A stretch of DNA of 64,000 nt from positions 24,589,501 through 24,653,500 of the forward strand of contig NC_088916.1 in NCBI RefSeq assembly GCF_963576675.1, read 5' to 3'. Both the position numbers and the translations under genes were made by a program. Below the pieces are notes generated by a model that was not told the DNA's origin, made no database searches, and saw nothing but the letters and a program-made list of their open reading frames with translations. This DNA comes from Euphorbia lathyris. Lineage: Eukaryota; Streptophyta; Magnoliopsida; Malpighiales; Euphorbiaceae. Positions within the stretch are counted from its first letter, which is position 1. Each line of letters begins with the position of its first letter. Of the stretch, positions 35,377 through 47,231 are shown piece by piece.

Positions 35377-35983
35377 ATTTCTGTTTTCACAATTGATACC
35401 AAAAGACATAAGCTAGATAATTCAACTTGCTTGTGGGATTGTCATATAAACAAGAGACGCATACTAAAAGCTACATTCAGATGGGCTTATAGATCCAATC
35501 GATTCTGAATCATTGGAAACATGCGAATCATGTTTAAAAGGTAAAATGACAAAGACACCCTTTAGCAATAAAGGTGAGCGTGTATCAGACACTCTAGGAC
35601 TCATTCATTCAGATGTATGTGGTCCTATGTCAGTCCAAGCAAGAGGAGGATTCAGATACTTCATTAGCTTCATAGATGATCATACTCGCTATGGTTATAT
35701 CTACTTGATGAGGCACAAATCAGAAGCCTTTGACAAGTTCAAATGCTTCAAGAATGAAGTGGAAAATCAATTAGGAAAGAAAATAAAAACACTTCGATCT
35801 GATCGAGGTGGCGAATATCTTTCTGATGATTTTCTGAATTATCTAACTGAATGTGGGATATGCTCACAATGGACACCTCCCTATACACCACAACACAATG
35901 GTGTATCCGAGATGAGAAACCGTACCCTATTAGATATGGTACGATCTATGATGAGCATGGCCTTACTTCCAAAGACGTTCTAG
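35377..35983 (+). pseudogene. C2 integrase
   Basis: Starts with remnants of the pre-integrase zinc region (HKLDN, HINKRR) and, from 35513, an intact core: ETCESCLKGKM, GLIHSDVCGPM, FIDDHTRYGYIY, LRSDRGGEYLS and QHNGVSE, the D-D-E integrase fold of Copia. It ends at TAG 35981-35983, where C1 has tryptophan (TTCTGGGGC), with a one-base shift next to it. Confidence 0.9.
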
Positions 35984-37472
35984 GGGCTATGCCTTAGAAA
36001 CTTCCCTCTTCACCCTGAACCGAGTACCAACTAAATCCGCTGTTTCCACACCATATGAATTGTTCGTTGGTAAGAAACCCGTGTTCTCGTTCATGAGAGT
36101 ATGGGGTTGTTCAGCATATGTCAAACGCGTTGCGTCCGACAAATTAGATTCTAAATTTGATAAATGTTTCTTCATTGGATATCCCAGGGAAACCATAAGG
36201 TATTACTTCTATCATCCAGATGATCAGAAAGTAATAGTATCCAAACACGCAACCTTCTTAGAGAAAGAGTTTCTCGAAGAAACACAAAAGGGAAGCGTGA
36301 TTGAACTCGACGAAGTTCAAGAGGAAGAAACAACGACTGAAACAACAGAAGCGGTTGAGGTACCCGAAGAAGTCCCATTAGATGAGACTCCAGTGGCACC
36401 TATTCATAGATCACGAAGAGTTCATGAACTCCCAGTTAGATATGGTTTTCTAGTGGGAGATGATGACGAGGTTCCCGTGTTAGACAACGAACCCGAAAAC
36501 TACGAAGAGGCTCTTACTAGTCCAGATTCTAAAGCATGGCTTGAGGCCATGGATTCTGAAATGGATTCTATGTATACTAACCAAGTTTGGACTTTGGTTG
36601 ATCCACCCGAAGGGATAAAACCCATAGGGTGCAGATGGATCTTCAAAAAGAAGACTGACATGGATGGAAAGGTTAGCACCTACAAGGCTAGGTTGGTAGC
36701 GAAAGGATATCGTCAAAAACAAGGTGTTGATTATGACGAAACCTTCTCTCCCGTTGCTATGTCCAAATCAATCAGAATGATGCTTGCAATTGCCGCTCAT
36801 TTTGATTATGAGATTTGGCAAATGGATGTGAAAACAGCTTTCCTAAACAGAAACCTGCTTGAGGATGTATACATGATGCAACCTGAAGGTTTCATATCAA
36901 AGGATGCAAATAAAGTTTGCAAACTTCAGAGATCCATTTATGGACTCAAGCAAGCATCTAGAAGCTGGAATAAGCGTTTTGACGAAACCATAAAACAATT
37001 TGGTTTCGAACAAAATTGCGAAGAAGCTTGCATTTACAAGAAAGCAAGTGGGAGCTCTATAGCATTTCTCATACTATATGTGGACGATATACTGTTAATG
37101 GGAAATGACATTGCTCTTTTACAGTCAGTGAAAATATGGTTATCCGGTAACTTCTCAATGAAAGACCTCGGTGAAGCAGCCTATATACTTGGTATAAAGG
37201 TCTATAGGGATAGATCACGTAGACTGCTTGGTCTTTCACAGGCTACATACATTGAAAAGGTGCTAAATCGGTTTAGCATGCTTGAATCGAAACGAGGTAA
37301 CTTACCCATGGTACATGGAGTAAAGTTAAACAATCATCAATGTCCTAAAACTGATGATGACAAACGACGCATGGCTGTAGTCCCGTACGCCAGCGCGATC
37401 GGTTCGATTATGTATGCTATGCTATGCACTAGACCCGACGTAGCGTTCGCGTTATCTGTAACGAGTCATTAA
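35984..37472 (+). pseudogene. C2 integrase end and reverse transcriptase
   Basis: Clean frame from 36060. It has the end of integrase (FMRVWGCSAYVKR, GYPRETIRYY), an acidic Glu/Thr-rich linker, then Copia reverse transcriptase: WTLVDPPEGIKPIGCRWIFK, KARLVAKGYRQKQGVDYDET, QMDVKTAFLN, and catalytic YVDD near 37077-37090. Ends at TAA 37470-37472 (TAC in C1), and the frame goes on afterwards. It is the best preserved part of C2. Confidence 0.9.
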
Positions 37473-38063
37473 CAAGGGAATCCGGGAGATGAGCACTGGA
37501 TTTCCGTCAAGAACATTCTTAAGTACTTGAGAAGAACTAAAGATATGTTTCTAGTGTACGGAGAAGGAGATCTGAAAATACAAGGATTTTCAGATGCTAG
37601 TCATCTCACAGATGAGAATGATTTTAAATCCCAATCAGGATACCTGTTTATCCTAAATGGGGGCGCGGTCAGTTGGAAAAGTTCCAAGCAGGGAAGCGTA
37701 GCTTTCTCTACGACCGAGTCAGAGTACATCGCTGCTGCGGAAGCAACAAAGGAAGCAGTTTGGATTAGAAAGTTCATTACAGAACTAGGTGTGGTGCCTG
37801 ACATTGTCAATCCCATTACTCTGTACTGTGATAACAATGGAGCCATTGCGCAAGCAAAGGAACCACGGTCTCATAATGCATCCAAACACTACCTAAAGCG
37901 ATACCACATCATTAGAGAGATTGTGGCTAGAGGAGATGTGAGAATAGAAAGAGTACCTACAGAGGACAACGTTGCAGATCCGTTGACAAAGCCTTTAACC
38001 CAGAAAGTACATGATCGTCATTTCACTTCTACTGGGATAAGTTTTAGAAACAATTGGCTTTAG
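37473..38063 (+). pseudogene. C2 RNase H
   Basis: Same frame as the reverse transcriptase after its stop. Copia RNase H residues: GFSDASHLTDEND, TESEYIAAAEATKEA, YCDNNGAIAQ, KHYLKRYHIIRE and the end DPLTKPL. Terminates at TAG 38061-38063, 14 bp before the 3' LTR. Confidence 0.9.
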
Positions 38064-38066
38064 TCC

Positions 38067-38077
38067 AAGTGGGAGTA
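38067..38077 (+). other. C2 polypurine tract
   Basis: AAGTGGGAG then TA, immediately before the 3' LTR, standard for plant Copia. Confidence 0.9.
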
Positions 38078-40145
38078 TGTTGGGGTTTTGTGTCCTATAG
38101 TCAATTGTTGCAGGATACAAACTTATTGTAAATGAATTGTTCTTTATATCATTTGTTTTAATGAGATATATGTTTTATAACTATATAAAGGCAATCCCTT
38201 TTAAGCACTAAATAAAGTCTAATAAAAGGAAATCTGTAAGTTTGTTTAAAATGATTATAAAGTGTTCATACAAGCATGAAGTGAGACAAAACTTTATAAT
38301 AAACTAATAAACTTAAAACCACCCCAAGTCAAGTGATATATTTAGGATTGATATATCACAGTTGAGACTTGTATGTAACAATGTCTTCTGTCCGACATAA
38401 AGCTGATCTCACAAGCTTCACATATATAGATATCTGGATAGCTACATAGATCCGGTGAAACGTTGTTCATTATGATTGGGGATCCGACTTGAGATAACAG
38501 GATGGGTAGATTCATCCTTGTCAACTGTTCATCTCATTGGTATTAATAGGTATAACTAATCCTCAGACTCAAAGGAATGTTAATTGGTCATCCTGAATTA
38601 CTGAATGTGAGACTTTGATCCTGTGGTCCCACGATCCTTAACAGGATGACTCTGGGGTGTGAACTGCAAAGGTTGGGTGTCACAGGAAGTAATTTCAGGG
38701 TAGTTATACATTGGATTGAGCATTTATCACTCCCGATTAATGGGAGATACATCCAAGGATCGCTTATGGAAGACTCGACTCTAAACCCTTGCAAGGTGAT
38801 AGCTTAAGAGTAGAAATTCAGATTTCACTTAACCTATCTTTTTGAGTTGACTCGTCCAATAACAAGTAAAACGAACGTCTCGCTATATGTGACTTGACAT
38901 TACCATAGTCATAAGATTCAGTTCAAGGATGTAGTTGATAAAGGATCGTATTATACCGTAACTAATACGGAAGGGTTAACGACAGAATCAACATGTCTTC
39001 TTAACGGACTCTGGGGGAATGATTACGGACTCGCCAATAACATACTTTGTACATCATTCGGTTATGCAAGGGATTAAATATAATTCTTGAAGAAATTAAT
39101 TTAATAGGTTGCATACGGTCAGAAGTAGTAAGGACCTAATGGATCACACATAAGACTTGGAACCAAAAGAGAGATGGATATGATTAATAGATGGAAGCCT
39201 AATTAAGCACAGTAAGGCCCAAATACTAGGAGGGGGGCCAAAATTTATATATGTTAGTAAGGAATTAATTTTATTCCATTAATCCTAATTAGATTAGGAT
39301 TATGAATTAAATTAATTAAGAGATAATTAAGTTAGGAGTTTTAATTAGATTAATATACTCCTATTATTATCCAATTAGGTTATTTATTATTATCCTAAAT
39401 GTATTTGATATATTATAAGATAATAATTAGGAATCCTATTCAGAATGGAATTCCTATTAAGTAACCTATTCCTATCTAACTAGGGTTTAGATACAAGCTA
39501 ATATATATACCCCTTCCCTTAATGAATTTCGACGAAGCCTATATCCCTCCCCACTTGTGATTTTCGAAATTGCTTAAGAGAGAGAGAAAAGAATTCTATT
39601 CCCAAGTTCGTGAACTAGAATTCATACGGCATTCCATCGATTGATTAATCTTATTCATCCCTCTTTCTCTTTGATCTTGTGTTGGTTTATTAGAGGCAAT
39701 CTATTTTGGTTGCATCTCATAAGGGTTGATTCTAACTTAATCTCACCGTGTTCACGAAAAAAGAAAAAACAATCAAAAGAGAGAAATTCGTTTTTCTTCG
39801 CCTACATCAGGTCAGTTCACTATTTCGAGGATTTCCGGAGATTGAACCGTCGGATCGTCGCGATTTTTAGACAGTAGCTTCTAGACATATTCTTCCACGT
39901 TTCCACCGAAGGGATTGTCGTTCGGAGGTCTGGAATGTCTGTTTCGGATAGGGGCAGATTGGTAAACAGTTTACATCTCCTTTGAAGTTGTGGGCACTTC
40001 GTTTGCAACGGTAGATTGATCATCGAAAGGTATTTCTTCTTATCCCTCTTTATATGAAATAACGATTAACGGATCCTATGGTTAAAAGGAAGTAGGCTAA
40101 AACTTTTATATTTCCGCTTCTATACCTTAGCCTTAATTTCCTTCA
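38078..40145 (+). repeat. C2 3' LTR
   Basis: 2068 bp, about 98% identical by eye to the 5' LTR; followed by the duplicated TTTCA. Confidence 0.95.
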
Positions 40146-40150
40146 TTTCA

Positions 40151-40986
40151 ATCGAGGATTCATCGACGATTACTAGAGTGAGAGTCTAGTTTTCTTCTCC
40201 TTTGTACTCTTCTATTGAATTTCAATATATAATTATGGATTTCATCTTTATCATTATGATTATGCTGATTTACATATCTATGAGCTAATCCCCATCCAAT
40301 CTGGGATGGAGGAGAATTTGGTGTGAATAATTATATTTGGGTTTAGAGTTAGGGTATGATTTGATTGTCAAATGTAATCTGATTGTCTGTACTTAATGTC
40401 TTGATCCGAAAGGAAATAGAATTTTAGATAGATTCGAGACCGAGAGGAGAGAATCTATACTGAACCCATACAGTCAGACCTCACTAGGACACTAGGAGTG
40501 CGGTTCTTACTCGGGCTACGGCTTAGAGTTCAACCAAACAAAACTTAGTAATGCTTTACATGTTTTAGAACATATTGCCTAACCAAGCTATTGTTTGAAC
40601 ACATGTGAATAGGGCTTTTAGAATACTGATCACATTCATACCTTCTCTAGAATGGTTGCCGTTATATTCCGACATGATTTAACAACCCTTAACTCTCACC
40701 TAGATATATGATTCAACCAAAGGACCCGAAATCCCAGATTTCTCATCCATTAATCTCACCAATTGTTATCCCTTGTTTAATTTTCAGTTCTTTATAATCA
40801 ATTGCATAGTTAGTTAATGCCAATTCCATCCCAATTCTATTTGTCTTGACATTTGGACGTTTGATTAGACTTAGTGGCTCTGCAATCCTGTCTCCCTGTG
40901 GGTTCGACCTGTGCTTGCACACTTTATTACTTGTTGCGATAGGTTTATACTTGACCTTAATTTTGCTATATATCCGAGGAGCATCA
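40151..40986 (+). repeat. A2 5' LTR, second part
   Basis: Continues from 30899 after C2; matches 50145-50985 of the 3' LTR and ends GAGGAGCATCA. Confidence 0.95.
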
Positions 40987-40992
40987 AGTTTT

Positions 40993-41010
40993 TGGCACCG
41001 TTGCCGGGGA
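40993..41010 (+). other. A2 primer-binding site (tRNA-Asp type)
   Basis: TGGCACCGTTGCCGGGGA, the same variant as in A1, 7 bp after the LTR end. Confidence 0.85.
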
Positions 41011-41095
41011 GGCACGTGAGTGCACATTAAGTCAAAAAAATCGAAATTTGATCTTGACGTTTATTTTTTTTATTGATTTTGTTTCTTGTTAGTTT

Positions 41096-42597
41096 ATGCA
41101 CCGGCGTTCTCGAAGTTATTCACCTTTGCGTTTTGACCCTGACATTGATAAAACTACGCGCAGGTTAAGAAAAGAACGCAGACAGTAGGTTAGGGTGGAA
41201 GAAATTAACATCCCCCTGAGGAAGAAATCCCTCAACCGGAGGAGATGGCCAACCCACCTTCTATCATGGATCTTCTCAAGGCCACAAGGCCTACAGCTAC
41301 CTTTAGCTTAGTGCAACCGACCATTGCAGCGGCTTCTTTTGAGATCAAGCCAGCAATGATCCAAATGATCCAAAATTCGGGACAATTCGGTGGAGAATAC
41401 CATGAGGATCCCAATGCCCACTTGAATAAATTCACCCTTTATTGCAGCACTTTCAAATATAATAATGTTACTACTGAAGATGTATACATGACATTATTTC
41501 GTTTCTCTTTGAAGGATGAAGCAGCAGATTGGCTAGCCTCGTTGGAACCCGGATCCCTAGCAGATTGGGATAGCACAGTCAGTGAATTTCTGGCCAAGTA
41601 TTTCCCGCCGTCCAAGACGGCACAGTTCAAGAGCGATATTAACTGTTTCAAACAGTTTGAGAGTGAAAATCTACACTTGGCTTGGGAACGATTCCAAAAG
41701 CTCCTGCGAAAGTGCCCACATCATGGGTTTGAAAAGCACCATTTGGTACAACTCTTTTACTCTGGTATTTCTTCTGCTAACAGAGCTTCTTTGGATGCAG
41801 CTGCAGGTGGTAATTTATTCAGTAAGACAGCGGCAGTTGCTTATAGCCTTGTGAAGGAGCTAGCAGAGCGTAGTGCGCACTGGCAGATAGAGAAGCCGAC
41901 CCCAAGACGTGGTGTATTTGCTGTGGAGGCCCCGTCATCAAAGTCGGTAGGGACATCAGAGTCAGAATCTCAGGTAGCAGCTCTGGCAGAAAAACTTGAT
42001 CTTGTCTTGGCTGAGATGAAAAAGTCCGAACCAGCGCACGCGCCAGTCTTCAAATGCGAAATCTGCGTGGGAGAGCACAGAAGCACAGAATGCCCCATAG
42101 TGCTGGAGCAATTCAATTATATGAAGCATAATGGGCCTTACCAGAACAATTACAACCCCGCCTGGAGACAAAATCACCCTGGGTTCAGTTGGTCCAACAA
42201 TCAAGCAGCTTTGGGACCACCTGGATTTCAGAATCACAATCAGGGAACCTCTTTAGCACCACCTCAGCAAAATCAGAACCAATACCAAAAGAAGAAAGAC
42301 ACCCTGGAAGATAAGGTGGATGCCATGATAAAAGTGTTGGGAGCGATAGATGGGAGAGTCTCAGGAATGGAAACTCGTATGGTCCAGAATGAAGCTCACA
42401 CGAAGCAGTTAGAGACGCAGTTGGGACAAATGGCAAGGAATAACTCTGAACGTCCTGTTGGACAACTACCCCCAAACAGTGAGCAAAATCCGAAGGAAAG
42501 GGTCCATGTCATCCAACTTAGAAGTGGCAATCAGGTAAGAAGCGACTTAGGAGACTCAGTCGACAAAAATTGCGACCTCGCCCGAGTTGTCTCGTAG
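41096..42597 (+). pseudogene. A2 gag
   Basis: ATG 41096 begins MHRRSRSYSP like A1 and A3, but an early TAG (about 41186) and a frameshift before 41230 break the N-terminus; from 41245 the frame is open for 450 codons. Athila gag core: FEIKPAMIQMIQ, PFSLKDEAADWL, CPHHGFEKHH, then a CEICVGEHRSTEC zinc-knuckle-like segment near 42057 and a Gln/Asn-rich tail. It ends in a mutated palindrome (TAG 42595-42597), with the protease in another frame. Confidence 0.9.
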
Positions 42598-43597
42598 AGA
42601 CACTACAGTGTCTCGGCGAGACAACCCGCCGTTGGAGGTGTCTCGGCGAGACACTATAGTGTCTCGGCGAGACAACCCCTCTGGATCGCATCTAGCCGAT
42701 AAAATCTCCTCAGCCGCCCCCGATCCAGCTCAGGTAAGTGACCCTAACCCTAAACTTTTTGCGGACCCAAATGTTCAGCCTACTAAGGTACCCCTACCCT
42801 ATCCAAGTCGCAAGACTAAATTAGATAAGGAATATGCAGAAAATTTAAATGTGTTTAAGAAAATTGAAATTAATCTTCCTTTTCTTGAACTACTTGAAAA
42901 CATGCCTATTTATGGGAAATTCCTTAAGGAGCTAATCACAAAAAAATGGAAGTTAGGGGACCATGAGACTGTAATGTTGAGCCAGGAATGCTCTGCTATG
43001 TTGAGCATGAATCTGCCAAAAAAATCTAAGGATCCTAGTAGTTTCAGCATTCCTTGCACCATAGGTAGTACGCATTTCAAGTATGCACTTTGTGATCTGG
43101 GTGCCAGTATTAATTTGATGCCACTCTCTGTATACAGGAAATTGGGAATGGGAGATCCGAGTCCAACTTCAGTGACCATTCAACTGGCAGATCGCTCAGT
43201 ACGGAGGCCAACCGGAATTGTCGAGGACTTACTCGTGAAAGTTGGCAAGTTCATCTTCCCTGCAGACTTTGTAATTCTAGACATTGAGGAGGATGATCAG
43301 GTGCCCATTATTTTGGGAAGACCATTCCTAGCAACAGGGAGGACACTTATCAACGTGGAAGAAGGGAAGCTGTTCCTTCGACTACACGATGAGAAAGTGG
43401 AATTCAGCGTTGTGAAATCAATGAAGTATCCGGTAGACACTTCTTCTTGTAATTTTATTTGTACTAACGATGTTATTGTTAAAGATGTCTTCCAGGAAGA
43501 TCAGGAACAAAGTCTAGCACCTGCGGAGATCACAGTTCCCGAAAGCGAACTCATTGAATTAAGTGAGTTGGAAGCAGAAAGGTGTTATTGGATTTGA
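42587..43597 (+). pseudogene. A2 gag-protease hinge and protease
   Basis: Opens with three to four copies of the LTR palindrome read as VSRRD(T/N) repeats, then a linker and the protease. The active-site segment CDLGASINLMPL lies at 43091-43126 and the IILGRPFLATG flap region follows. It terminates at TGA 43595-43597, after which the same frame resumes. In A1 and A3 gag and protease share one frame, so the shift here is probably damage rather than programmed frameshifting. Confidence 0.85.
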
Positions 43598-44806
43598 CAC
43601 GTTGAGGAGTTAGTAAGTAATTCTGGTTCCCTTCCAAAACCCTCCATTGAGGAACCACCGACCCTTGACCTTAAACCATTACCTGTTCACCTCAAGTATG
43701 CATTTTTGCAACCACCTATGTCTTTGCCTGTAATTGTTTCTTCTGAGCTGACAAGGGATATGGAAGAACACTTGATTGAAGTTCTGCGCACGCATAAAGG
43801 CGCTTTTGGTTGGCAAATGGAAGACATACATGGAATTAACCCCTCCGTATGCACCCATAGGATTTACATGGAAGACGAGATTAAACCAACTGTTCAACCG
43901 CAGCGACGACTGAACCCCAAAATGAAGGAAGTAGTGAAGGCTGAGGTGATCAAGCTCTTGGATGCAGGTACAATTTTTCCTATTTCTGACAGTCCTTGGG
44001 TTAGTCCTGTGCAGGTGGTTCCTAAGAAAGGCGGAACTACAGTGATGCTAAATGAAAAAAATGAACTGATCCCTGTGAGGAAGGTGACTGGTTGGCGTAT
44101 GTGCATAGACTATAGGAAGCTGAATGACGCCACATGGAAAGACCACTTCCCACTCCCATTCATCGATCAGATGCTAGAGCGAATGTTAGGTAAGTGTTTC
44201 TATTGCACTGTAGACGGTTATTCGGGCTATATGCAAATACCGGTCGATCTGAAAGATCAGGAAAAGACCACTTTTACATGCCCTTACGGGACTTTCGCAT
44301 ATAGACGAATGCCATTTGGCCTGTGCAACGCACCAGCCACCTTCCAAAGATGCATGACAACAATTTTTAGTGATATGGTTGAACAATTCATGGAAATATT
44401 CATGGACGACTTCTCCATATTTGGATCCACTTTTGAGAGTTGTCTGCATAGTCTAAAATTAATGTTGCAACGCTGTGAGGACACTAGCCTGGTTCTTAAC
44501 TGGGAGAAGTGTCAATTTATGGTAAAAGAGTGCATAGTTCTAGGGCATAGAGTGTCTGTAAGGGGGATAGAGGTTGACCCTGCTAAAATCGAAGTAATAA
44601 ATAAATTACCTCCCCCTTGTAATGTCAAAGCAGTTAGGAGTTTCTTGGGGCATGCAGGATTCTATAGGCGATTTGTTAGAGATTTTCCAAAAATTGCTAG
44701 GCCTTTAACTCAACTTCTTTTGAAAGATGCTGATTTTGTTTTCACCGATGAATGCTTAAACGCTTTCAATGAACTTAAGAGTAAATTGGTGAAAGCCCCT
44801 ATTTGA
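43598..44806 (+). pseudogene. A2 reverse transcriptase
   Basis: Same frame as the protease. Contains the FLQPP linker, QRRLNPKMKEVVKAEV, WRMCIDYRKLNDATW, TFAYRRMPFGLCNAPATFQR and catalytic FMDD at 44399-44410. Ends at TGA near 44806 because about 29 nt present in A1 (between CCTAT and TTGAA) are missing, at the start of RNase H. Confidence 0.9.
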
Positions 44807-46526
44807 GCTAATGTGCGATGCAAGTGACACAGCTGTAGGTGCATGCTTAGGTCAAAAGAAAGATAAAATTTGTCAACCTATTTGTTACGCTAGTAAGACT
44901 TTAAATGAAGCTCAGGTGAATTACACTACCACAGAGAAAGAATTGCTAGCTATCATTTTTGCCCTAGACAAGTTTAGGTCTTATATTGTGCTTTCTAAGA
45001 TTATTGTGTATACTGACCATTCTGCCTTGAGGTACTTGTTCTCTAAACAGGACGCAAAGCCTATACTCATTCGTTGGATATTGCTGCTCCAGGAATTCGA
45101 TTTAGAAATAAGAGACAAGAAGGGAGTCGAGAATGTGGTAGCTGACCACCTCTCCTGCTTGGAGAACAAAGAGGACGAGATGATCCTCTCTGAGGACATC
45201 AAGGAATCCTTTACTGATGAGAAGTTAATGGCAATTTTATCAGTACCTTGGTTCGCTGACTATGCTAATTTCATTGCAGGAAAGGTCATACCCCCAGATT
45301 TGAGCTATCAGCAGAGGAAGAAATTTCTACATGAGGTAAAACAGTACTACTGGGAGGATCCTTTCCTATGGAAGGTATGTGGCGACAACATCATTCGGCG
45401 TTGTATCCCCGAAAGTGAGGTAGAATCAGTTCTAGTCTTTTGCCATTCCAGAGAGGTAGGTGGGCATCATGGCCCGACCAAAACCGCAGCTAAGGTATTA
45501 CAATCTGGCCTCTTTTGGCCCACTCTTTTCGCTGATGCTGCTAGATTTGTGAAGTCATGTGATAATTGCCAGAGAACTGGAAGTATATCAAAAAGACATG
45601 AAATGCCTCTTAGTCCTATTTTGGTCTGTGAGATATTTGATGTCTGGGGGATAGACTTCATGGGTCCTTTCCCCAAATCTTTTAACAATGAGTACATTCT
45701 GGTGGCAGTCGATTACATGTCAAAATGGGTGGAAGCTGCTGCTTTACCTAGTAATGATGCGAGGGTTGTGACTAAGTTCTTGCAAAAAAACATTTTTACA
45801 CGTTTCGGCACCCCTCGCACCATTATTAGTGATGGCGGCTCACACTTCTGCAATAAGCTTTTCTCACAGCTTTTGCAGAAATATGGAGTCACACATAAGG
45901 TGGCCACACCTTACCACCCTCACACTAGTGGCCAGGTAGAAGTAACCAACAGAGAGTTGAAAAGCATCTTAGGAAAAACAGTGAACCTATCTAGGAAAGA
46001 CTGGTCTTTAAAAATCGACGACGCTTTGTGGGCATACAGAACCGCGTTTAAAACGCCAATCGGCATGTCTCCCTACAGATTAGTGTATGGAAAGGCATTC
46101 CATTTGCCTGTAGAGCTGGAACACAAGGCCTTTTGGGCCACTAGGTTTCTAAACTTTGATAATAAGATTACAGGTGAACAACGGTTGTTGCAGTTGGATC
46201 AATTGGAGGAATTTCGACTAGGAGCATATGAGAATGCCAAGATCTACAAAGAGCGAATGAAGAAGTGGCATGACAAGCGGATCATTAAGCGCAACTTTGA
46301 GCCAATGGACAAAGTTCTGTTATTTAACTCCCGGATAAAACTGTGGCCTAGTAAGCTGAAGTCCAGGTGGAGCGGACCATTCTCCATAGTACAGGTTTTC
46401 CCGTCTGGTATGGTTGAAATCAAAGACGATAAGGATCAGACGTTTCAGGTTAACGGTCAGAGGTTGAAGTGCTATGATGACGGACCTCGAGTAATTGAGC
46501 ATCTCCATCTGGATGACCTGTCTTGA
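44807..46526 (+). pseudogene. A2 RNase H and integrase
   Basis: Open for 571 codons from 44811. RNase [40 protein letters not shown]. Integrase: zinc region with [12 protein letters not shown] and CDNCQR, core [24 protein letters not shown], and a C-terminal [16 protein letters not shown] stretch. It reaches a natural end at TGA 46524-46526. The domain is otherwise intact, so only the N-terminal link to reverse transcriptase is lost. Confidence 0.9.
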
Positions 46527-46703
46527 GGGAGAAGGACAGTCTATAAGCTCCATAGACTATAAAATTGAGCGCTCCTGGGAGGCACCCCAGATTAGAAACT
46601 CTTTATTTTATGTTTTCCGTTCCCTTTCAAGCACTTTTGGTCATTTTTATCCGTACTTAGCTTCATTTTCTTAAATTTTTACTGTTGTTTTTTTCTCCCG
46701 CTG

Positions 46704-46840
46704 TGTCTCGCCGAGACAACTATTGTCTCACCGAGACAAGGCGGCCCTGCTAATAGCAAGGCACGCCAGCATAGCATTGTGTCTCGCCGAGACACATCGC
46801 GGATCCAGGGCCCATAGGTCCGGATCCGCCCTTATAAATA
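46704..46840 (+). promoter_or_regulatory. Probable internal promoter of A2: three palindromes, GGATCC dyad, TATA box
   Basis: TGTCTCGCCGAGACA at 46704-46718 and 46780-46794 and a one-base variant at 46724-46738 are the same palindrome as in the LTR promoter. Then come GCGGATCC (46799-46806) and its complement GGATCCGC (46822-46829), then TATAAATA at 46833-46840. Downstream lies a C/T-rich leader of about 390 bp and the extra ORF. The promoter call is inference; the motifs are visible. Confidence 0.55.
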
Positions 46841-47231
46841 CCCCCTAACCCCACCTTCTTCAACCCTAGCCGAATCCCCATCTCCTTCACCCCCAATTTC
46901 TTCACCAAAACCCTACTTTCTCTCTCTACACCTCCATTCCATCCCTCCATCTTCATCTCCTACTTCTTTCTTCCTCTTCTCTTTCACCCAAACCACCAAC
47001 TCTCATCTCTCCCCACCAGTACCACACATTCCTCATTTCAATCTTTTTGTATTTCTTCCATTCTTGTAAGCTTACTTGCCTTCACTCATTTTAATTTATT
47101 TTTGCTTAGTTGTTTTTGATTCAATCTTCATACTTATTTATCTTTGTGAACTTTTCTTAGATTTCTTACCCATTTTTATTTCTCTTTGTGTTTTCTTCCT
47201 ATTTTTTCTTTTCCTTTTATGTAATTAGGTC

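Larger units (their letters stand above)
30900..40145 (+). mobile_element. C2: full-length Copia retrotransposon inserted in the A2 5' LTR
   Basis: 9.2 kb, with LTRs 30900-32969 and 38078-40145 and target duplication TTTCA (30895-30899, 40146-40150). The A2 3' LTR at about 50140-50160 gives the empty site. Initiator-Met primer site, gag, integrase, reverse transcriptase and RNase H are in Copia order. The protease is deleted. LTRs differ at about 40 of 2070 positions by eye. The lineage within Copia is not resolved here. Confidence 0.95.

Noticed and set aside
42560..42600. Programmed frameshift between gag and protease in A2
   Set aside because: A1 and A3 keep both in one frame, no slippery heptamer with a clear pseudoknot was seen, and other damage is common in A2.
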